Of a stretch of DNA of 64,000 bases, positions 44,492-57,015 are shown piece by piece. The translations under genes and the position numbers were made by a program. The notes under the pieces are model-generated. The model was not told where the DNA came from. It saw nothing but the letters and a program-made list of their open reading frames with translations, and did no database searches. Numbering within the stretch: the stretch's first letter is position 1; every line of letters begins with the position of its first letter. Source of the DNA: Prosopocoilus inquinatus (lineage: Eukaryota > Arthropoda > Insecta > Coleoptera > Lucanidae); NCBI GenBank assembly GCA_036172665.1, contig CM069876.1, positions 44,175,001-44,239,000 of the forward strand, in the 5' to 3' direction.

Positions 44492-44959
44492 ATTGTCACA
44501 ACGCGATTTAATTTTGTTGCAACTCTGCGTACTAAACTATTCAAAGTCTTATTACAGACACAGTATCATGCATTTTATTAAGGCAGACAGTTTCTCGTTC
44601 GTGTAAATTGCAGTATAAACTGGGTCTTAATAAAATGTATGCACACGTTCATACATACAAGAACTATGTAGGTAGGAAGTCAATGACCCAGACAGCGCAA
44701 TACTCGGTACCCACTTGGATTTATGGCATTGTTATCGATTCTACATAGTTGGGCTAGGAAGGATCTCATTGTCGACCGAAGTTGGACGCGGTAATATCAC
44801 GGATTAGCGCCGCTCGGGCTCACAATTATTAAACTTTATCGCACGTGGATTCCCGCATGAAGTTGTAAGCGAATATAATCCGGGAGAGTACCGGAGAGCT
44901 TCCGGTCCTTTCCCCCCTTATCTATCTGCCGAGAAACTTATTCGAAAAACAGAAACTGC
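44492..44959. other. Single-copy DNA before the 618-bp array
   Basis: Mixed composition, no exon recognised. An inverted pair, ATGCATTTTATTAAG and CTTAATAAAATGTATGC, lies at 44569-44643. Confidence 0.4.
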
Positions 44960-47900
44960 ACAACTACAAGGACTTAATTTGAAGTTTATTAAAAAATAAA
45001 AGTGCTTCTTTGTAATGAAAATTTTCGCTCGAGTGAATTTAAGTCGCTTGTACAGCTTCAGCGTCCAAGTACCTTCCCACTATGAAAAAAATAAATAAAT
45101 GAATTTGTCGACGGCGGAGTATGAGAAAATAAAAACCAAAAGCAGAATGTACATACAGTATAAAATAAAATGTACGAAAGAAATGCTAAGAATAATGTGA
45201 ACGGAGGAGGGGGGGTAAGAAAATAAAAGCCGAAAATAAAGCATAAGAATAGCCTGTAACAAGAAACAAAAGAAAAATCTGTAATATAAATAAATGAAGG
45301 AAGAATTTGTCCAAGAAATACTGCAAACAATAACCAACCAGTGGCGTAGCCTTAATGGAATTAATCAACATTGTTGAAAATATTGGTAAAATTAAGGATG
45401 AAAACTGTTTATTAGATTATTATAGTTTTATAGCAGTGTACCGACACATCAACATTGCAAAGCGTTGCCAATCAAATAAATAAAATTAATCTCAGCCAAT
45501 GATAGTCACTCGGTATAATCAACCTTAGAGAGAGAGAGAGAGATTAGACTTAATTCGTCGAACGTGAAGGAAGAAACTACAAGGACTTAATTTGCAGTGT
45601 AATAAAAAATAAAGGAAGTGTCTTTTTTAAAGTTAAAATTTTCTTTCGAGTGAATTTAAGTCGCTTGTACAGCTTTAGCGCCCAAGTACCTTCCCACAAT
45701 GAAAAAAATAAATAAATGAATTTGTCGACGGCGGAGTATGAGAAAATAAAAACCAAAAGCAGAATGTACATACATTGTAAAATAAAATGAACAAAAGAAA
45801 TGCTAAGAATAATGTGAACGGAAGGGGGGGGGGGTATAAGAAAATAAAAGCCGAACATAAAACATAAGAATATCCTGTAACAAGAAATAAAAGAAGAATT
45901 TGTAATATAAATGAATGAAGGAAGAATTTGTCCAAGAAGTACTGCAAACAATAACCAACCAGTGGCGTAGCCTTAATGGAATTAATCAACATTATTGTAA
46001 ATATTGGTAAAATTAAGGATGAAAACTGCTTATTAGATTATTATAGTTTTATAGCAGTGTACCGACACATCAACATTGAAAAGCGTTGCCAATCCAATAA
46101 ATAAAATTAATCTCAGCCAATGGTAGTCACTCGCTATAATCAACCTTAGAGAGAGAGAGAGATTAGACTTAATTCGTCGAACGTGAAGAAAGAAACTACA
46201 AGGACTTAATTTGCAGTGTAATAAAAAATAAAGGAAGTGCTTTTTTAAAGTTAAAATTTTCTTTCGAGTGAATTTAAGTCGCTTGTACAGCTTTAGCGCC
46301 CAAGTACCTTCCCACAATGAAAAAAATAAATAAATGAATTTGTCGACGGCGGAGTATGAGAAAATAAAAACCAAAAGCAGAATGTACATACAGTGTAAAA
46401 TAAAATGTACGAAAGAAATGTTAAGAATAATGTGAACGGAGGGGGGGGGGGGATAAGAAAATAAAAGCCGAACATAAAGCATAAGAATATGCTGTAACAA
46501 GAAACAAAAGAAGAATCTGTAATATAAATAAATGAAGGAAGAATTTGTCCAAGAAATACTGCAAACAATAACCAACCAGTGGCGTAGCCTTAATGGAATC
46601 AATCAACATTTTTGAAAATATTGGTAAAATTAAGGATGAAAACTGTTTATTAGATTATTATAGTTTTATAGCAGTGTACCGACACATCAACATTGCAAAG
46701 CGTTGCCAATCAAATAAATAAAATTAATCTCAGCCAATGATAGTCACTCGGTATAATCAACCTTAGAGAGAGAGAGAGAGATTAGACTTAATTCGTCGAA
46801 CGTGAAGAAAGAAACTACAAGGACTTAATTTGCAGTGTAATAAAAAATAAAGGAAGTGCTTTTTTAAAGTTAAAATTTTCTTTCGAGTGAATTTAAGTCG
46901 CTTGTACAGCTTCAGCGCCCAAGAACCTTCCCACTATGAAAAAAATAAATAAATGAATTTGTCGACGGCGGAGTATGAGAAAATAAAAACCAAAAGCAGA
47001 ATGTACATACAGTATAAAATAAAATGTACGAAAGAAATGCTAAGAATAATGTGAACGGAGGGGGGGGGGGATAAGAAAATAAAAGCCGAACATAAAGCAT
47101 AAGAATATCCTGTAACAATAAACAAAAGAAGAATCTGTAATATAAATAAATAAAGGAAGAATTTGTCCAAGAAGTACTGCAAACAATAATCAACCAGTGG
47201 CGTAGCATTAATGGAGTTAATCAACATTGTTGAAAATATTGGTAAAATTAAGGATGAAAACTGTTTATTAGATTATTATAGTTTTATAGCAGTGTACCGA
47301 CACATCAACATTGCAAAGCGTTGCCAATCAAATAAATAAAATTAATCTCAGCCAATGATAGTCACTCGGTATAATCAACCTTAGAGAGAGAGAGAGAGAT
47401 TAGACTTAATTCGTCGAACGTGAAGAAAGAAACTACAAGGACTTAATTTGCAGTGTAATAAAAAATAAAGGAAGTGCTTTTTTAAAGTTAAAATTTTCTT
47501 TCGAGTGAATTTAAGTCGCTTGTACAGCTTCAGCGCCCAAGAACCTTCCCACTATGAAAAAAATAAATAAATGAATTTGTCGACGGCGGAGTATGAGAAA
47601 ATAAAAACCAAAAGCAGAATGTACATACAGTATAAAATAAAATGTACGAAAGAAATGCTAAGAATAATGTGAACGGAGGGGGGGGGGATAAGAAAATAAA
47701 AGCCGAACATAAAGCATAAGAATATCCTGTAACAATAAACAAAAGAAGAATCTGTAATATAAATAAATAAAGGAAGAATTTGTCCAAGAAGTACTGCAAA
47801 CAATAACCAACCAGTGGCGTAGCCTTAATGGAATTAATCAACATTATTGTAAATATTGGTAAAATTAAAGATGAAATCTGTTTATTACATTATTGTAGTT

Positions 47901-48046
47901 TTATAGCAGTATACCAACACATCAACATTGAAAAGCGTTGCCAATCTAATAAATAAAATTAATCTCAGCCAATGATAGTCACTCGGTATAATCAACCTTA
48001 GAGAGTGAGATTAGACTTAATTCGTCGAACGTGAAGGAAGAAACTT
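44960..48046. repeat. 618-bp tandem repeat, 5 units
   Basis: GTCGACGGCGGAGTATGAG occurs at 45107, 45724, 46342, 46961 and 47579, that is steps of 617, 618, 619 and 618 bp. Each unit has AGTCGCTTGTACAGCTTYAG, a poly-G run of variable length, a CCAGTGGCGTAGCCTTAATG segment and a (GA)n tract. Units differ mostly in G-run and GA length. Hydrophobic minus frames in every unit are due to the repeat, not to a gene. Confidence 0.97.
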
Positions 48047-48380
48047 TGGCGGGGGAGGGGAATCAAATTATTAGAAAACGAGAAAGTTTGCCGGAGCCCT
48101 GGCCTTTTAATGCATAAAAGTTTTGCTGCTTGGAAAAAAAAATCGGAAATAAAGGAAGTAATGAGCGGAAATCGATCCGGCTCTGAGGTTGGTCGGTGGT
48201 TTCGTGAACTAGTTTAGTTCTGTTCCTACTATTTCTGTCTGTAGTCCTGAGTCGAGGGGAAAATTTGCTTTTAATGGGGTTTGAATGACATTAAAACCTA
48301 ATCGATTCAGACGTTATTTCAAGTTTGCGCGGCATGAATGAATGAATGACACTTTGATTTAAATTCGTGCGGAAAACGCC
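48047..48380. other. Single-copy spacer between arrays
   Basis: No gene or repeat recognised. Confidence 0.4.
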
Positions 48381-49110
48381 ATGTGAAGTGTGTATTACGT
48401 CATTCATGCATGACACCCTGTCAGTCGATCAGTTTCCTCAATTTGTAATTAATTTCGCGAATGAAGATACAACTCTTCGCGGTGTTTTTTTGTTTCTTGG
48501 TAATCAATTTATTCGCGACCGAAATTTCTTTTTCTTTGTTAACTTAAAGATTACATCTCCTTTTAAGGTTCCTTCTTTCATTAACAATAAAGTCTTGAAT
48601 CACCGAAGATTAAGAGATCTTTTTTCTTGAAAAAAGTTTTTCAAGTCAAAAAACTAGAAATGAGACTGATTTAAAATGGACACCCTTCCAGTCAATCAAT
48701 TTCCTCAGTTTGTAATTAATTTCGCGAATGAAGATACAACTCTTTGCGGCGTTTTTTTGTTTCTTGGTAATCAATTCATTAGTGACCGAAATTTCTTTTT
48801 CTTTGCCAACTTTTACATCTCCGGTTACATCTCCTTCTAAGGGTTGTTCTTTCATTAACAATGAAGTCTTCAATCAGCGAGGATTAAGAGATCTTTTTTC
48901 TTGAAAAAAGTTTTTCAAGTTAAAAAATTAAAAATTAGACACATTTAAAATGGACACCCTTTCAGTTAACCGGTTTCCTCAGTTTGTAATTAATTTCGCG
49001 AATGAAGATACAACTCTTCATGGTGTTTTTTTTTGTTCTTTTGTAATCAATTTATTCGCGACCGAATTTCTTTTTCTTCGTTAACTGATCTCGTAAAAAG
49101 TTTTTCAAGT
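48380..49110. repeat. ~270-bp tandem repeat, 3 units
   Basis: GACACCCT, then the CAGTTTGTAATTAATTTCGC and GAATGAAGATACAACTC segments, starts at about 48411, 48680 and 48953. The third unit is shortened. A diverged fourth copy lies at 43.53-43.60 kb. Confidence 0.85.
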
Positions 49111-49850
49111 TTCATCGTTCCATTCAAATTGTTTTTTTTTTTCGTTTAAATTTATTTACAGAATTAATCTACTGAACTGCGCTGCGAAATCGATCGTCTT
49201 TTGTTTCCGTTTTTCTGTGTAAATCTGTGAATTTTTAATGATTTTTCTTTTGCTTTTCAAATATATTTTATTGATTTTTAATTTTCTTTAAATCTTTACT
49301 TTTCATTTTTCTTGTAATTTTTTATCTTTTATTTTTGTTAGATGATGTTGGAGAGGTTGATGCCAGTTGCGTTGGATCAACCTTGACGTCAATTGAATTT
49401 CATTTTCATTGATTTTTTAATTTTTACACTACTTTCAACGTTTTTTGCAATTTTTAATTTTTTGGTTGAATTAAATGGATTTTGGTTGAGATCAGATGGG
49501 TTGGGTTGACCACGACGTTGGCTAAACTAAATTTTAATTGACTTTTAATTTTTCTTAAACCTTTATTTTTACTTATAATTTTTCTTGTAATTTTCAATTT
49601 CTCGCTTGTGTTAAATGGAGTTTTGGGCTGGGTTAACCTCGACGTTGGCAGAGCTTCATGTTAATTGATTTTTAATTTTTTTTTATACCTTTTCATTTCT
49701 CTAGTAATTTTTTACTTTTACTTTTGTTAGATAAAGTTAGGTTGACGCCGCCGGTTGGGTTAGATTGACCTTGACGACAGTTGAACTTCACTTAAATTGA
49801 TTTTTAATTTTTAACAATTTTTTTTTACTACAAATCAAGGGATATATTGA
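49111..49850 (-). repeat. TCAAGGTCAA-rich minisatellite, block 3 (reverse orientation)
   Basis: From 49.29 kb on, CCTTGACGTCAATTGAATTT, TTGACCACGACGTTGGC, TTAACCTCGACGTTGGC and TTGACCTTGACGACAG match the reverse complement of the 36-38.8 kb units (GCCAACGTCGAAGTCAA and similar). About four units, T-rich on plus. Confidence 0.75.
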
Positions 49851-50204
49851 AAAGGGATTATTTTGACAACTCCGGAATAGTTTGTGCTTGGTGACAGTGT
49901 TTGAGAATGGAAAAAAAGATTTACCAGGGGCGGACCGTTAACTTTAGTTGCATTACTTTGCTTGGTTTACTCTTGCTTTCTAATTTTCTCTAGGCTTTTA
50001 TTCTATTTTAACCTTCTTCTTCTTTATTTAAAAAATTAGGAGAATTGCATCATCTCAGTGAATCGTGAAAATGATTACCGTAGTACAGGCAACAGTACAA
50101 ACGACTGTGTTCATTCGGTTGCCTACATCAAGGTGTCTTGTATTTTTTCGAAAGGGAAACCAGGGAGTTTTTAATGAAAATAAAGTAGGAACTTTCTCTT
50201 GCGT
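49851..50204. other. Spacer with a hAT-like end and a lone AGGAGAATTGCA unit
   Basis: CAGGGGCGGACCG near 49927 resembles a hAT left terminus. AGGAGAATTGCATC at 50038, followed by GGTTGCCTACATCAAG, is a stray unit of the 54.4-55.6 kb array. Confidence 0.4.
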
Positions 50205-50566
50205 TATCTCCTTTCGTTTATTACAATTCGCGCAACTGATTAATGAAATATTTAGCTTCTCAGCGAATTTCAAACTTACTTGTTTCCGAAACTAACTTTC
50301 TAACTCTCGCTTACCGAACGAAGAAGAATGTGAGCCGACGCCGCCCATCTTTTTAATTTTGCACAGACATAATTTAAATATGCAATGCAGTTTGCGCGAA
50401 TTTCACGGGACTGTAAAATTCCAAGTAGCCACTCGTTCAAGAGCAATAATTTATTTGTAAAGAGTTGAACTCTGGCTTATTGATTTGTTTGTTGCCGTTA
50501 TCGAGGAGGACCTCTTCGCCCATTAGTTATGATTTTATAGTTGAAATAAAGACGTTAATTCCGTCG
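50205..50566 (-). repeat. Extra partial copy of the large inverted repeat arm
   Basis: CGTTTATTACAATTCGCGCA, then the GTTTCCGAAACTAACTTTCT block through TTGAAATAAAGACG, repeats 50808 onward directly at a distance of about 595 bp. Confidence 0.85.
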
Positions 50567-52992
50567 TTCTTATAGGCTTCGTCCTGCTTGAATTTGATTC
50601 GCACGCAAGCGGGGACATCAGACGATTTATTTTTGTGCATAAAAAAACCCTAATCGAGTGCATAATTGGGTGCAATATTGCAATTTCCGCAGGCTCGAGG
50701 TCATTCTGCTGCAAACACCGCGTCCAACTCCTCGGAAAATTCAGCCGACTTTACTTTTTTCTGACCTTGAACGCGTTTTAATACGTTATAAATTTATCTC
50801 CTATCGTTTATTACAATTCGCGCAATTGATTAATGAAAAATTTAGCTTCTCAGCGAATTTCAAACTTACTTGTTTCCGAAACTAACTTTCTAACTCTCGC
50901 TTACCGAACGAAGAAGAATGTGAGCCACCACCGTCCATCTTTTTAATTTTGCAGACATAAGTTAAATATGCAATGCAGTCTGCGCGAATTTCACGGGACT
51001 GTAAAATTCCAAGTAGCCACTCGTTCAAGAGCAATAATTTATTTGTATAGAGTTGAACTCTGGCTTATTGATTTGTTTGTTGCCGTTATCGAGGAGGACC
51101 TCTCCGCCCATTAGTTATGATTTTATAGTTGAAATAAAGACGGAATTAACCGCTGACCGATCGATCGATGCTGACGGCGATATTTCTTTTTCTGAATTTA
51201 ATGAGTTTTTGCAGATCCTCTAACGACGAAGTTTCCTCGAAAAATTTAATTGGAACTTGCTTTAATGAAGACCTCTTTTCAAGTTCTCGAACTAATTAAC
51301 AACGCAGTTTAATTTGTTGTTTGAAGGAGCGGGATTTACTCCCCCCTATTAAATTTGCATTAATGTCGTACAATCCGAGCCCTTTTATTTAAAAAGGAAA
51401 AATTAAAACAAAAGAAAACTACTGAACTGTGAGTGTGAGAGAAATAGGAGCCGGAAAATGAAAAATAGTTTTTTCTACGTGCCGTGCATATCGTTAAATC
51501 GATTTTCTTTTCTGGTAATCAAGCCCATCTATGAGTCAGACGAAGATTCCAGAACTTCTCGGAGGCGCCCTAGATGGTGCTAGCGGTTGCAGCAGCGTTT
51601 CCGAAACTTTTAGGTTTCGCGACCCCCTTTTGAGCTATGTTATTTTTCGTAAACGCTTTGATATTTATAACGAATCAAAACAAAAAATAACGAACAGGTA
51701 AATCCTTATTTTCAGAACCCGATTCATTAATGCACAGGCCAAGCGCTCTATCTTGTAGTTTGTCGTATACACATACACATTGGCTAATGCTGTCATATTC
51801 TGATTATCCTGTCTTTGAAGAGTGCTTCCTCCGGCAAAAAAGGCATTATTGCCTGAATAGTTTTTTTTTCACATAAATTAGTAACTATAACTGACAAGAC
51901 CGGCTAACATGACTTTATCCAAAATGTTTGGACTTTGCCATATTTTATGAAAATTTAAATACAATTTTTTATTTTTCTCAGCTATCAAATCTAATTCATC
52001 ATTTTCAATAACATTTTTGGTAGTTTTAGAACAAACTTTTATAAAGAACGATTTTTTCTCGATAACTCTGGTTTGAAGGGCTAAGAATAGCGCGGGGAAA
52101 ATCGTTTATTCTTTTGTCTCCAGCGCGCTTTTTAGAATCCGGCTCAATGCCACTCTTATGATAAGACAAACTTATTAATAATGCCATTCTAGCGTGTACC
52201 TGCACGTACAAACGTGCGCACTCAGTGCTCTGTCTTGTAGTTTGGCGTACACGCACACGCCAAGCGCTTTATCTTGCAGTTTAGCGTATACACACATTCA
52301 CACCAGCTATCATACATCCAATCGCCGCCTGTCTTTGAAGAGTGAAACTTCCATCACCGAAGCCACTTCTCCCAGTCAGGCCATCGTCGAAATGCCAAGG
52401 ATTATTACCGTGTTTGGATGAGATTGACCTGAAAAAATAGGTGCCCCAAACTTCTAGGTTTCGCGACCCCCTTTTGAGCTATGTTATGATTCACACCTCC
52501 TTTCCCTTTCTTTTAATATATTTTATTCGTTTTGTTTTTATTTTTTAACCACTATTTACCATTATTTTTGCCCTGATTTGTTTTGATTTTCGTTTATTGA
52601 ATGTGAATTTATTTTACACATTAATCCGGTCGATTGATTGCCATTTTATTTTCTCCTTTATTTGATTTGACTTTATTTTGTTTTTAAATTATGTTCACTG
52701 ATCGCCCAGTTTTGTTAAAATTTACAGAATATTCTTTGGATCGTGACAAAATTTGTCAATTTTTAAATCAATTTGACTTATTGTCAGTTTTATTTTGGTC
52801 CTAACTTTATCGTCACCCTTTATTTTTATACAATCCTCATTTGCCTCTATTTTATTTAACTTTTAATATAATCAATTGATGGACCTTTGTTTTTTCTTTT
52901 AATCGATTTCATTCGTTTTGTTTTTTTACTTTTAAATCAACAACTAATCATCTCGTTACTTGTTTTCTCTTCGGTTTGATTTTATTTGACAT
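50567..52992 (-). repeat. Large inverted repeat, right arm
   Basis: Reverse complement of 41033-43408, from TTATAGGCTTCG (inner end) to TTTTATTTGACATGAC (outer end). Differences are scattered substitutions and small indels. The outer end coincides with the target site of a hAT-type MITE at 52996. Confidence 0.85.
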
Positions 52993-52995
52993 GAC

Positions 52996-53207
52996 CAGAG
53001 AAAAGAATTCGGGCCACTTGTTCCGCGAACGGTACGTAAATTTACTTCTCGGACTGTATCAGCGCGGCCGACAATAATTTCTGCTAAGTGTGAACGCTTT
53101 CTTCCCCTCCCACTCAATGCATCGGAGTCGCGGAAAGGTGGCAGAAGTAAATAGTACATCTGGCGTAAAATGCGACCAACCCCAAGTGACGTGAATTCTT
53201 TTCCCTT
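52996..53207. mobile_element. 212-bp hAT-type MITE (CAGGGAAAAGAATTC family)
   Basis: Begins CAGAGAAAAGAATTCGGGCC and ends GTGAATTCTTTTCCCTT. The flanking octamers GACATGAC and AAGATGAC match at 6 of 8 positions. Size and ends match the 35029-35234 element. Confidence 0.7.
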
Positions 53208-54409
53208 AAGATGACCGTTTTGAAGCGCTAAAAAAGTAAGAGAAGCTTCTTGTTCCAAATATTTTTGGGAGAAATCGAAGTAAGGCTTCTGCTACTCATA
53301 TACGTAACAGGGTGGTCTTTACTTTTTACGTGTACATTCAGAGTTAACAAATTCGTAGTTGTGGATAGTACAGCGCCCTCTTTACACGATGCCAAACAGG
53401 AGCCAAATCCTCCCCTTAGCAATAGATCAACATGAAATGTTCGCTACGCTCGGATTAAGGACGTAAAATGGTTTCGTCTTCATTGAAGAAAACAGTTCCA
53501 TTGTTTATGCAAATGCAATAATGCACTATGCGCTCGCTACTTGTCCGAGCGCGCACTCTGGCATGAATGTTTGGAAACTGCGTTTTGAACTCGTGCCAGG
53601 AAAAAGGGTAGTCTCCAGACACCCCGACTAGACAATTCGACCTACGCTAACCCCGTACGTGACCAGCAGCTTCGAGGGGCCGAACGTAATTACGCCCTTT
53701 CATTTTACTTTCACGGCACGCAGTTTTCCCCGTCGAATATTTCGTTCGAAACGCTTTAAGTGAATAAATCCCCTGATGATGCAAGCGGCGAAACGTTGCT
53801 TGGCTTGGACGATTATTTAATTTTTTTTTTAATGCCAATAAGATAGCCTCCTTAGTTCAAAGTTGACCTGTCGGCTTGGAACTGGAAAATAATGCAGGAA
53901 ACGTTTTAAATGTCAACCGTTTCCTTTTGAAAAGGGGTTTTCCATTTTCCACGTAAGGCAAGCAAAAGGTTATCTGATCTCCTCGCCGTCGCCGTGAGTA
54001 ACGATATTTGCGTTGGCATAGTTCTGTTCGGTATGGAAGCAAAATATTTGAGAAAGACTTGATTAATGTAGGGGGGTTTATGCTTTTGTGGGTGGATGGG
54101 GGGTGGAGGGGAATTCTGTTTGCTCTGTTTTTTTTTTATCTTTCGATTTGCAAGATGGAAAATTCATTCGGCGACACGCTTCAAATAATTTTATTGCTTT
54201 AGGTTTTTCCTTTTCATTTATGCATCTGCTTCTAATATGGGAAACCAAATTTCTCCAACACTTACTCACCGGGAAAACTGAAAAACCGGGAAAAGTCAGG
54301 GTATCAGCTTGTTTTGCAGCGAAAAACTGGAAATTTTACAATACTTACCGGGAAAACCTGAAAAACCGAGAAAAGTCACAGTTATTTGAAAAACTGGAAA
54401 TTCGAATTT
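53208..54409. other. Single-copy DNA, no gene recognised
   Basis: Short open frames only. CTGATGATGCAAGCGGCGAA at 53773 resembles a hammerhead core but does not pair well. Confidence 0.4.
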
Positions 54410-55600
54410 CTAAAATTAGAAAAGAAAAGGGAAAATAGTTTTAGATATAAAGAAAAAAATTAGGAGAATTGCACAGTATACGTGAAAAGGTTCCTCACAT
54501 TTTTAACAAAAAAAAAAAAAAAGAATTATAGAGAGTTTTGAATATAGGCAAACATACATACGGCTGAGTACATTGGGTTGCCTATACTAACGTTCAAATA
54601 ATGTGTAAATAACTTTTAAACATTCCGTGGATTATTGTGTCGACGATTAAATAACTAGATTGTTAACATAACTCAATTTGTTTTTTTTTCGACATTTTGT
54701 GTTAACAATAAACAAGTGACAATGACCGATTCAAGACAATATCGTAAAGAAAATATTTCTAGCCGACTGTTAACGTAACTATTTTTGTAAATTGACATGT
54801 CTTTATATGATTGTTTATCATCCAGACAAATAAATATTATTATTATTATTAAGACTTTTTGCTTTTGGAAAATCTAATTTATTTTTTTTAACGAACGGAC
54901 ACAATGGCGGTCTTTTTAAGATCAGAAAAGAAACTGGAAAATTGTTTTAGATAAAGAAAAAAAAATTAGGAGAACTGCACAGCCTAAGTAAAGCGTGAAA
55001 AAGTTTCTCAAAAAAGAATTATTGAGAGTTTTGGATACAGGCAAACGTACATACGGCTGGGTACACTAGGTTGCCTATATTAAGGCTTCTTGCTTTTGAA
55101 AAATTAAATTTATTTTTTTTTAACAAACGGACCTTCTAAAATTAGAAAGGAAAATGGAAAATTGTTTTAGATAATAAAAAAATTAGAAGAATTGCACGGT
55201 TTAAGTTACGTGTGAAAAAGTTTATCACGTTTTTAACAAAAAAAAAAGAATTATTGAAAGTGTTGAATATAGGCAAACATGTAGGCAAATACACATACGG
55301 CTGGGTTCATTGGGTTGCCTGTACTAAGGCTTCTTGCTTTTGGAAAATCTAATTTATTTTTTTAACAAACTTTCTAAAATTAGAAAAGAAAATGAAAAAT
55401 TATTTCGCATATAAGAAAAAATTAGGAGAATTGCATTGTCTAAGTCATCTGTGAAAAAGTTTATCACGTTTTCATGAAAAAATATTATTCAGAGTGTTGA
55501 ATATAGGCAAACATACATACGGCTGGGTACATTGGGTTGCTTATACTAAGACTTTTTGATTTTGTAAAATCTAATTTAATTTTTTTAACAGACGAATACA
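54410..55600. repeat. ~230-bp tandem repeat with an insertion
   Basis: TTAGGAGAATTGCA occurs at 54459, 54965 and 55422, with the variant TTAGAAGAATTGCAC at 55186. Each is followed by a GTGAAAAAGTTT block and ATACGGCTGGGTACATTGGG. A ~250-bp unrelated segment (54600-54850, ending in ATTATTATTATTA) interrupts the first interval. Confidence 0.8.
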
Positions 55601-56814
55601 GTGGCGGCCTTAGAAGCGGGCGAACCGGGTAACCGCCAGGGATCCCGCGCTTTCAATGCCCCCTCCCCCCTCCCATTTGCAATATCGAATTTTTACATTT
55701 TTTGACTCAAGATAGTTCAGCTAGAATAATTAAAAATATCGAATGTTTGCATAAAATCTACATAGAATCAAATAAATATGAAAATATTTCCAGATCTGTA
55801 TAAAACAAACACATTAGAAGCTCTATTCACTTAAAAAAAAATAAATAAAATCTCACTTATAAAATAAAATAATACATATAAATAAACAATTATCCTTAAT
55901 AATCCCTTAATAACAAATCGTACTTTTAAGAGAAATATTTCCGATCAGCTCTTATTCCTACAATAACATCTGCTGTATGAGGACCAGATTTTTAAAGTCC
56001 GCAATATTTTTTTGCTTTTCAGTAGAATTTAGGTTTGCTTGTAAATAATCCCATTCTACTTTCAAATATCGATTTATTGATTCTATTTTTTGTTTGACTT
56101 TATTTCATTTTTTAGTCATAAACCGATCGCTCATATTTTGTCTTTTATTGATTCAGTTTGATTTACTCTGCATTTTTTTCTTTTCTTTGATATGGTTTTG
56201 TAGAATTTTTATTTTCATCACCGATCGTCTTTTGTCTTTTCTTAACTCGGTTTAACTTTTCTTCATTTTTTTTAGTTCTAACCAATCGCTCGTATTTTGT
56301 CTTTTCTTGATTCTGTTTGATTTACTCTACTTTTTTTTCTTTGTTTTTGTCAAACTTTCTTGATTTCTCGATTTGTTCTGACCTTGTAGAATTTTTGTTT
56401 CCGTCTTATCTTCATCGCCGACCGTCTTTTGTCTTCTCTTCTCTTGACTCGATTTGATTTGATTTTATAAACATTCGCGTTATTATTAGTTTGATTCTCT
56501 TCTGTTTTTTTCTTTATTTTGGTGTCAAACTTTCTCTCTTGATTAGATCTGACTTTGTAGAATTTTTATTTTCATCTTTTCATCTTTCGTCTTCATTTTT
56601 TTAAATTCCTTTTTGACTTTACTTAGTTCAATTTTTCAATTTTCTAATTATCAACTGATCGTCCGATGTTTTTGTTTTTTTTTTATTTACTCGATTTGGG
56701 TTTATTTTACATTTTAATTCCTTCCGATCGATCCCCATTTTCGTCTTTTCTTTTACGCGACTTGACTTTATTTTTTTAATTATAGTTTTTCTTTTAATAT
56801 TTAACGATCATTAA

Positions 56815-57015
56815 AAAAAATTGTTGCAAATCGTTTGTGATTGCAATGAATATTTCGAGCAGCCTCTATACAGCCGTTTCAGCCCTTTTTGGGGCTTCTT
56901 CAGCAAGAGGCCACCTTGCATGGGGTAAACTTATTACGTAGGAAACCCGCTTCAATCCTACTGCAATGTCAGGTCAGAAAGCGATCGTAGGATGTTTTAT
57001 CTGTTATTTTTTTTG
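56815..57015 (-). mobile_element. Hammerhead-bearing short retroelement, copy D
   Basis: On the minus strand: CATCCTACGATCGCTTTCTG, ACCTGACATTGCAGTAGGAT, GAAGCGGG, CCCATGCAAGGTGGCC, the ribozyme core, CTGCTCGA, then TTGCAATCACAAACGATTTG and a T-run. It is the most complete copy in block order. Confidence 0.7.
56861..56912 (-). ncRNA. Type I hammerhead ribozyme (copy D)
   Basis: Minus strand: core CTGAAGA (56903-56897), perfect stem II AGCCCCAAAAAGGGCT (56896-56881), GAAAC, loop GGCT closed by AC/GT, triplet GTA (56871-56869). Stem I strands GCCTCT and AGAGGC are fully complementary, but one extra T next to the core must bulge and the first pair is G-U. Possibly active. Confidence 0.65.

Noticed and set aside
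45058..47844. Recurring hydrophobic minus-strand ORFs of 60-190 codons
   Set aside because: They repeat once per 618-bp unit in several frames and follow from the AT-rich repeat; no start context, domain or splice sites.
53765..53815. CTGATGATGCAAGCGGCGAA, a possible further hammerhead
   Set aside because: The core words are present, but stem II has at most two pairs and no matching stem I or cleavage triplet could be found.
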